From Candidatus Neomicrothrix sp. UBA881 (GTDB lineage: Bacteria > Actinomycetota > Acidimicrobiia > Acidimicrobiales > MedAcidi-G1): DNA of 27,984 nt. Both the position numbers and the translations under genes were made by a program. Under the pieces are notes generated by a model, which saw only the letters and a list, made by a program, of their open reading frames with translations, had not been told where the DNA came from and ran no database searches. The DNA lies in NCBI GenBank assembly GCA_002294285.1, contig DBFL01000076.1, forward strand, positions 1-27,984, read 5' to 3'. This document shows positions 23,198 to 27,984 of this stretch, piece by piece (the stretch's first letter is position 1; every line of letters begins with the position of its first letter).

Positions 23198-25165
23198 ATG
23201 ACCGAAATTAAAGTCACTCTCCCAGACGAGTCGACTCGAGCCTTGCCAGAAGGTTCCACCGGAACAGATCTAGCAGCTGACGTTAGTAGAAGTTTGGCTA
23301 AGTCGGCTCTAGCACTCAAAGTCAACGGAGAGCCAAGAGATTTGAACGAAACTCTTTCCGACGGAGACAGCGTTTCTGTTATTACTCCTGACACTGAAGA
23401 TGGGCTGTACGTTTTGAGACACTCCACAGCACATGTGCTGGCTCAAGCAGTTTTAAGTATTTGGGATGGGGCTACTTATGCCATAGGTCCACCTATCAAA
23501 GACGGATTTTATTACGATTTCGAACTCCCTGACGGAGCCACTTTCACTGAAGATGACTTGCAGAATATTGAAAAAAGAATGCGTGAGATAATCAAAGAGG
23601 ATCAAATTTTTGAAAGATATGAAATTCCGTCTGAAGAAGCTCTGGAAATTTTCGAAAATCACAGATTCAAAAAGGAAATTATTGAGAAAGTTTCAAGCGG
23701 TGAAGTGGATGCTGAGATGTCTAATGAAGCATCTGCAGAAGGTTCAATAAGTTATTACAAAAACGGTCAAGAATTTGTTGATCTGTGCACGGGACCGCAT
23801 GTGCCCTCAACAGGAAAACTTGGACATTTTGCACTCCAAAAAGTAGCGGGCGCATATTGGAGAGGTGATGAAAAGCAGCCAATGTTGCAAAGAATATATG
23901 GAACCGCTTGGGCTACTAAAAAAGAATTGGAAGACTATTTAGAAAGGCTAGTTGAAGCAGAAAAACGGGACCACAGAAGACTAGCAACAGAGCTTGATCT
24001 TGTTTCATGGCCTGAAGATCTTGGACCCGGATTAGCTGTATGGCACCCTAAAGGCTCTTTGATACGAAAAGTAATTGAAGATTACAGTAGGACCAGACAT
24101 GAGCATGGTGGTTACAATTTTGTATTCAGTCCCCACATTGCCAAGTCGGTTCTTTGGGAAACTAGCGGCCATTTGGATTTTTACGCGGAGGGCATGTACC
24201 CACCTATGGAGATGGATGGAGCCACTTATTATCCGAAACCAATGAACTGTCCATTTCATGTAATGGTTTACAGAAGTTCACAACGTAGTTATAGGGATTT
24301 ACCAACTCGATATTTTGAGTTAGGAACTGTGTACAGGTATGAACTGTCGGGCGCAGTGCATGGTCTCCTTAGAAGTCGAGGGTTCACCCAGGATGATTCA
24401 CACATTTTCTGCACACGAGAGCAAGTTCCGGAAGAATTGTCATCTCTCTTAGCTTTCTGCCTTTCAGTATTAAGGGATTTTGGATTCACCGATTTTCAAG
24501 CAAAACTGTCCACAAGACCTCAGGAAAAATCTGTTGGCGATGATGATTTGTGGGATATTGCAACTGAGGGTCTTAGGGAAGCTCTCGAAAAAGAAGGACT
24601 TCCCTACATAGTCGATGAAGGAGGAGGAGCTTTCTACGGTCCGAAAATTGACATGGATGTGAATGACGCCATTGGCAGACCATGGCAATTGACCACTATC
24701 CAGTTGGACTTCAACCTTCCAGAGCGCTTTGGTCTTGAGTACATAGGAACCGACGGGGCAAGACATCAGCCGGTAATGATACATCGAGCTTTATTGGGTT
24801 CTGTCGAGAGATTTGTTGGAGTTTTGATAGAACACTATGCAGGCGCATTCCCAACGTGGCTTTCTCCTGAACAGGTTCGCATACTGCCTGTTGCAGCAGA
24901 ACATCAGAGTTATGCAGAGAAAGTGTTGGAAGAAATAGAAAGTAAAGGCTACAGGGCGACGATTGATATAGCGGATGAACCTTTAGGCAAGAGAGTTAGA
25001 GAGGGCAAAGTTGAAAAAATTCCACATCTGCTAGTAGTGGGTGATGAGGATCAGAAAAATGAAACTGTTGCAGATAACACCAGAGGGAGCAATGAGCCTG
25101 AACGTGATTTGTCGTTGAAAGACTTTTTATTTCGTTTAGATAAAGAAGTAGGTAACCGAGTTTGA
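23198..25165 (+). CDS. thrS: Threonyl-tRNA synthetase
   Basis: 655 residues, full length. TGS domain 1-62, editing domain with HSTAH (His75, His79) and LCTGPH (Cys197, His201) intact, class II catalytic core with zinc ligands Cys351 (MNCPFH), His402 (TQDDSHIF) and His529 (MIHRALLGSVERFVG), and the anticodon-binding domain from about 545 (LSPEQVRILPVAAEH) to the end. The 66 bp before the ATG hold no T-box or operator-like hairpin. A TAnnnT box (TAACCT) six bases before the ATG suggests a leaderless mRNA. The stop overlaps the HIT gene start (TTGA), as in the conserved actinobacterial thrS-HIT order. Confidence 0.97.
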   Translation: MTEIKVTLPDESTRALPEGSTGTDLAADVSRSLAKSALALKVNGEPRDLNETLSDGDSVSVITPDTEDGLYVLRHSTAHVLAQAVLSIWDGATYAIGPPIKDGFYYDFELPDGATFTEDDLQNIEKRMREIIKEDQIFERYEIPSEEALEIFENHRFKKEIIEKVSSGEVDAEMSNEASAEGSISYYKNGQEFVDLCTGPHVPSTGKLGHFALQKVAGAYWRGDEKQPMLQRIYGTAWATKKELEDYLERLVEAEKRDHRRLATELDLVSWPEDLGPGLAVWHPKGSLIRKVIEDYSRTRHEHGGYNFVFSPHIAKSVLWETSGHLDFYAEGMYPPMEMDGATYYPKPMNCPFHVMVYRSSQRSYRDLPTRYFELGTVYRYELSGAVHGLLRSRGFTQDDSHIFCTREQVPEELSSLLAFCLSVLRDFGFTDFQAKLSTRPQEKSVGDDDLWDIATEGLREALEKEGLPYIVDEGGGAFYGPKIDMDVNDAIGRPWQLTTIQLDFNLPERFGLEYIGTDGARHQPVMIHRALLGSVERFVGVLIEHYAGAFPTWLSPEQVRILPVAAEHQSYAEKVLEEIESKGYRATIDIADEPLGKRVREGKVEKIPHLLVVGDEDQKNETVADNTRGSNEPERDLSLKDFLFRLDKEVGNRV

Positions 25166-25689
25166 ACAAATTGGAAAACTTATGGGCTGGATGGCGTGTT
25201 GAGTATTTGTCTGAGACTAAAGGCGAAGGACTTGTAGGCAACTCGGGCAAAACTTTGTTTTCGTTAATTGATGAAAGTCAACTTCCGGATGAGGAAACTT
25301 TTGTTATTGAAAAAAGAATGCTAACAATGGTTCTTTTGAATGCTTATCCATACACAAGTGGTCATCTTCTTGTGGTTCCGAGAAGACCTGTAAAAACCCT
25401 CGGTGAGTTAGAAGAGGAGGAAAACCAGTCTTTATGGAAAATGGTTACAGATGCAACTGTTGTTTTGCAGGATGTGTTTTCTCCTGAAGGAATGAACATA
25501 GGTCTGAATCAGGGACAAGCTGCCGGAGCAGGAGTTCCTAACCATCTCCATGTTCATCTAGTTCCAAGATGGAGTGGTGACACGAATTTCACTACTGTCA
25601 CCGCCAATACGCGTGTGATGCCAGAAAGCCTTATTGATACTTGGACTCGCATACGCGAAGCATGGCCTAAAAGTAATGAAAAGAATTAA
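25162..25689 (+). CDS. HIT-family hydrolase/phosphorylase (AP4A-phosphorylase-like)
   Basis: 175 residues. Histidine triad HLHVHLVPRW with His128, His130 and His132, and an upstream LLNAYPYTSGHLLVVPRR typical of the family. In actinobacteria the orthologue next to thrS (Rv2613c type) acts on diadenosine tetraphosphate, a by-product of aminoacyl-tRNA synthetases, which fits the position. TTG 25162 overlaps the thrS stop as TTGA; AGG about 11 bases upstream is a modest ribosome site. The usual next gene, a phosphatidylinositol-phosphate synthase, is missing and replaced by a tiny membrane protein. Confidence 0.92.
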   Translation: MNKLENLWAGWRVEYLSETKGEGLVGNSGKTLFSLIDESQLPDEETFVIEKRMLTMVLLNAYPYTSGHLLVVPRRPVKTLGELEEEENQSLWKMVTDATVVLQDVFSPEGMNIGLNQGQAAGAGVPNHLHVHLVPRWSGDTNFTTVTANTRVMPESLIDTWTRIREAWPKSNEKN

Positions 25690-25724
25690 TCGATGAGTAA
25701 TTCTTTTGCCCAAAACTATAAAAA

Positions 25725-25883
25725 ATGAAAAGTTCCTACTTCTTAAATTCACTACTTCTGGTTTTGTTGTTAGTTCTAAGCGGAATGGGGATTATTGAAA
25801 TAAAGACAGCCTTGTTCATCGCTGTCTTCTTTTTATTTACATCATTGGTGGCTCTTCTTTCTGATCGTTACCAAAACAAATAG
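25725..25883 (+). CDS. Small two-helix membrane protein
   Basis: 52 residues, ATG 25725 to TAG 25883. It starts MKSSYFLNS, has a hydrophobic helix (LLLVLLLVLSGMGII), a short charged turn (EIK), a second helix (TALFIAVFFLFTSLVALL) and a basic/polar tail (SDRYQNK). The positive N- and C-termini fit a helical hairpin in the membrane. No Shine-Dalgarno is evident. It occupies the gap between the HIT gene (35 bp) and the patatin gene (46 bp), on the same strand. No family is recognised. It could be spurious, but a clean double hydrophobic segment with a proper start and stop is unlikely in random DNA of this length. Confidence 0.55.
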   Translation: MKSSYFLNSLLLVLLLVLSGMGIIEIKTALFIAVFFLFTSLVALLSDRYQNK

Positions 25884-25929
25884 TTGCCAACGGATTTAAG
25901 AGCTAATCAAGCTACCTTGATAAATATCT

Positions 25930-26790
25930 ATGAAGTTTCCAAATAGACCTAGTTGGGTTCCGAGAAGAAAACCAAGAACTGTTTTTGTTTTATCAGGTGG
26001 TGCGGTTAGAGGGGCCGCACAAATAGGAATGTTGAAAGCTTTATGTGAAGCGGGAATAAAACCTGACGCGATAGTCGGGGTTTCAATTGGAGCTTTAAAT
26101 GGTTTCTGGTTTGCATGTAATCCACAGTTGCATCAGGTAAAAGAACTAGAGAAACTTTGGATTGAAGCAGCCGAGGAACCTCCAATCAGCGGCAACGCAC
26201 TCAGACGTGTTACGTCGATACTCAGAGGTAAAGCAAGTTTCGACACAGGTGAGAAGTTAAGAAAACTACTCGAAAGTAATGTTCCTGTTGAAAAACTTAA
26301 CCAAACAGCAGTCCCTTTCCACTTAGGCACTACAAGTGCTTCAACCGGCTTAATTAATTGGTGGAACAAAGGACCTAGTGTTGATTTACTTCTAGCTTCA
26401 GCAGCACTGCCAGGTCTTTTGCCCGCAGTCCTGCTTGAAGACAACGACTACCACTTGGATGGAGGTGTTGTATCAAACGTCCCTTTAAGAAAGGCCGTTT
26501 CGTTAAAACCAACAAACCTTGTAGTTCTAGATGTTGCGAGTAGGTTTCTACCACCAGAAAAACAGACAGCTATTTCTTTGATGATGATCGGATTTCGTGC
26601 AGCGTCAGCCGAGTTAACGAGACAAGAATGGGCGGATGTGCCAAAAAGTGTCAAAGTTCTTCATATAGCGCTGCAAGATCCAGATGGAGATCTAGATATA
26701 GATTTCCAAAATGTTCCGGATTTAATAAAAGAAGGAGAAAATGTTGCACGAAAAGTTATATCGGAAAGTCTAAGTAATGCTTCCAATTGA
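25930..26790 (+). CDS. Patatin-like phospholipase (RssA type)
   Basis: 286 residues, cytoplasmic or membrane-peripheral. Patatin signatures in order: oxyanion loop LSGGAVRGAAQIG (21-33), nucleophile elbow GVSIG with Ser52 (50-54), ASAALPGLLPA, and the dyad aspartate Asp177 in DGGVVSNVP. The basic N-terminus (RPSWVPRRKPR) may aid membrane contact. Expected reaction: acyl-ester hydrolysis of lipids; substrate unknown. Its 3' end overlaps the following phosphotransferase gene by 14 bp, so the two are likely one transcript. Confidence 0.9.
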   Translation: MKFPNRPSWVPRRKPRTVFVLSGGAVRGAAQIGMLKALCEAGIKPDAIVGVSIGALNGFWFACNPQLHQVKELEKLWIEAAEEPPISGNALRRVTSILRGKASFDTGEKLRKLLESNVPVEKLNQTAVPFHLGTTSASTGLINWWNKGPSVDLLLASAALPGLLPAVLLEDNDYHLDGGVVSNVPLRKAVSLKPTNLVVLDVASRFLPPEKQTAISLMMIGFRAASAELTRQEWADVPKSVKVLHIALQDPDGDLDIDFQNVPDLIKEGENVARKVISESLSNASN

Positions 26791-27880
26791 CCAGAAAGGC
26801 TATGAGGTAGCCATAAAGAACTATTTATCCAAAGAGAAACACGGAGCTGAAAATCTTGAAATTGTTCAACTTGACATCCCAGTAGCAACAGGGTTTTCTA
26901 ACGAGACAATTATTTTCACAGCTGCTTGGGAAGAAGAAGGGAAAAAGATCACTGAAAAGTTCGTGGGTCGCATGGAACCAAAAGACGGCGGAATGTTTCC
27001 TGTTCAGCGACCAGGTCTTGAAAAGTCATGTTACTTACAACACAGGATCATGAAAACCGTTGCCGAACAGAACGTTGTCCCCGTACCTGCAATATTAAGT
27101 TACGAAGAAAACCTTGAGCCGCTTAACAGGTCTTTTTTCGCAATGAGTTTTATCGAAGGGGAAGTTCCAAGTGACAATCCGCGTTATACAGTTGAAGGAT
27201 TTTTAGTTGATTCGTCGACACCTGAAGAAAGAAGACGTTTAATTGAGAGTGGCTTAAAGGCGATGGCTGGTATACATTCGATCGACTGGCAAGAATCAGG
27301 TTTGGAATGGTTAGATTCGAGCGGCTCAGGAAATCCGACTACACAGAGCCAGATAAATATTTGGCGAGAGTATTCCTTATTGGAACTAAAGGGAAGAGAA
27401 CATCCAGTATTAGAAGAGGCATTTAACTGGCTTGAAGTAAATGACCCGCAAGATTCAAGAGTCGGTCTTTCATGGGGAGATTCAAGAATAGGGAATATCA
27501 TTTGGAAAAACTATGAAGCGGCGGCAATTTTAGATTGGGAAGCCTGCTCGCTTTTACCAACTGAAGCAGATCTTGGATGGTGGCTGATGTTCGACCGAAT
27601 GAGCTTTGATGATATGGGTGTAAAACGAATGAACGGTTATCCAACAAGAGAGGAAATGGTTGAGATCTACGAAAATTTCACTGGAAAAGAAACCAGAGAC
27701 ACCCATTATTGGGAGGTTTTTGCGACCATGAGATTCTGTTCGATATTTATAAGACTTGGAGATCGTCTAGTGGATGCTGGTTTCATGGAAGAAAATTCGA
27801 ACCCAGCCATACCAAATATGGTTACCGCTTCTTTAGCGAATTATTTAGGAATAGATAACCCCACACCTTCGATACTGTAA
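26777..27880 (+). CDS. APH-like phosphotransferase family protein (WGD type)
   Basis: 367 residues with the kinase-like APH fold. N-lobe motifs: ATGFSNETIIFTAAW (glycine-loop equivalent, about 37-51) and FVGRMEPKDG. Catalytic loop LSWGDSRIGNIIW with Asp235 and Asn240, where the usual His of HGD is Trp; Mg-binding ILDWEACSL with Asp253. This WGD form is frequent in actinobacterial/ACAD10-like proteins often found with acyl-CoA metabolism genes, rather than in antibiotic-resistance kinases. ATG 26777 lies inside the patatin 3' end; ribosome site weak. Convergent with an unidentified gene 11 bp downstream. Confidence 0.88.
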   Translation: MLPIDQKGYEVAIKNYLSKEKHGAENLEIVQLDIPVATGFSNETIIFTAAWEEEGKKITEKFVGRMEPKDGGMFPVQRPGLEKSCYLQHRIMKTVAEQNVVPVPAILSYEENLEPLNRSFFAMSFIEGEVPSDNPRYTVEGFLVDSSTPEERRRLIESGLKAMAGIHSIDWQESGLEWLDSSGSGNPTTQSQINIWREYSLLELKGREHPVLEEAFNWLEVNDPQDSRVGLSWGDSRIGNIIWKNYEAAAILDWEACSLLPTEADLGWWLMFDRMSFDDMGVKRMNGYPTREEMVEIYENFTGKETRDTHYWEVFATMRFCSIFIRLGDRLVDAGFMEENSNPAIPNMVTASLANYLGIDNPTPSIL

Positions 27881-27891
27881 AAAAGTTAATG

Positions 27892-27984
27892 CTATTTTAT
27901 TTGTGAGAAACCCAAATTAGTTGGCAAATCAAGCGGGTGGATAATTCCAGAGTCAGCTTCACAAACCGGAACTATCGCGTTGAC
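27892..27984 (-). CDS. Unidentified protein, C-terminal 30 residues (truncated by window edge)
   Basis: Minus-strand frame open from the right edge to TAG at 27894-27892. The visible end includes PVCEADSGIIHPLDLP and finishes in FSQIK. Its composition is protein-like, and the position, directly convergent with the phosphotransferase gene, is what a real gene end would show. The family cannot be named from this fragment. Confidence 0.5.
   Translation of the reverse strand, partial: VNAIVPVCEADSGIIHPLDLPTNLGFSQIK

Noticed and set aside
26777..27880. Aminoglycoside-resistance kinase
   Set aside because: The catalytic loop is WGD rather than HGD and the context is lipid-related; it fits the broad phosphotransferase family better than antibiotic resistance.

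Overview
The window looks like chromosome from a low-to-mid G+C (about 40% by eye) actinobacterium, most plausibly a marine or freshwater Acidimicrobiia-type lineage. This is inferred from content, not from a marker gene. The signs are an actinobacterial-type LeuB, an InhA-type enoyl-ACP reductase, an F420-dependent NADP reductase (so coenzyme F420 is used), a thrS-HIT pair as in other actinobacteria, a LexA box of the CGAAC-N4-GTTCG type, frequent TTG/GTG starts, and an aminoglycoside-phosphotransferase-like protein with the WGD motif. No rRNA, tRNA, CRISPR array, insertion sequence or prophage gene was recognised.

Layout. 1-271 is the 3' end of murF. 376-4769 is a compact plus-strand operon: Rieske oxygenase, PEP-utilizer swivelling-histidine protein without an ATP-binding domain, second paralogous Rieske oxygenase. 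4808-5785 (minus) is leuB, divergent from ygfZ (5904-6746), which ends at a strong intrinsic terminator. 6747-7946 holds two unrecognised small genes flanking a 26-bp perfect palindrome that contains a LexA/SOS box. The palindrome sits in the spacer of a probable leaderless promoter for the minus-strand gene. 7948-18191 is all minus strand. Reading 5' to 3' on that strand come a heterodimeric ABC exporter, a TauE/SafE permease, a lone ABC ATPase, thiN, and then a four-gene cluster: an unknown 568-residue protein, an M19-dipeptidase-like protein, an unknown 176-residue protein and an Ldh2-family dehydrogenase-like protein. 18255-21581 (plus) carries two CNNM/CorC-type transporters and an M23 peptidase. 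inhA (minus) and npdG (plus) are divergent. 23198-27880 (plus) is thrS, a HIT protein, a 52-residue membrane protein, a patatin and a phosphotransferase. The last 93 bases are the 3' end of an unidentified minus-strand gene.

How the genes work together. Most of the window is housekeeping: cell wall, leucine, Fe-S/folate, thiamine diphosphate, fatty acids, tRNA charging. Three parts stand out. (1) The Rieske-swivel-Rieske operon suggests a phosphoryl-transfer step coupled to two oxygenations of one substrate. (2) The dipeptidase-like/Ldh2-like cluster has two enzyme homologues that both lack family-typical active-site residues, beside two unknown proteins. (3) The SOS-box promoter drives an unrecognised small gene. 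Several starts were moved from the longest reading frame because Shine-Dalgarno or -10 placement favours a shorter one; this is stated in each entry.
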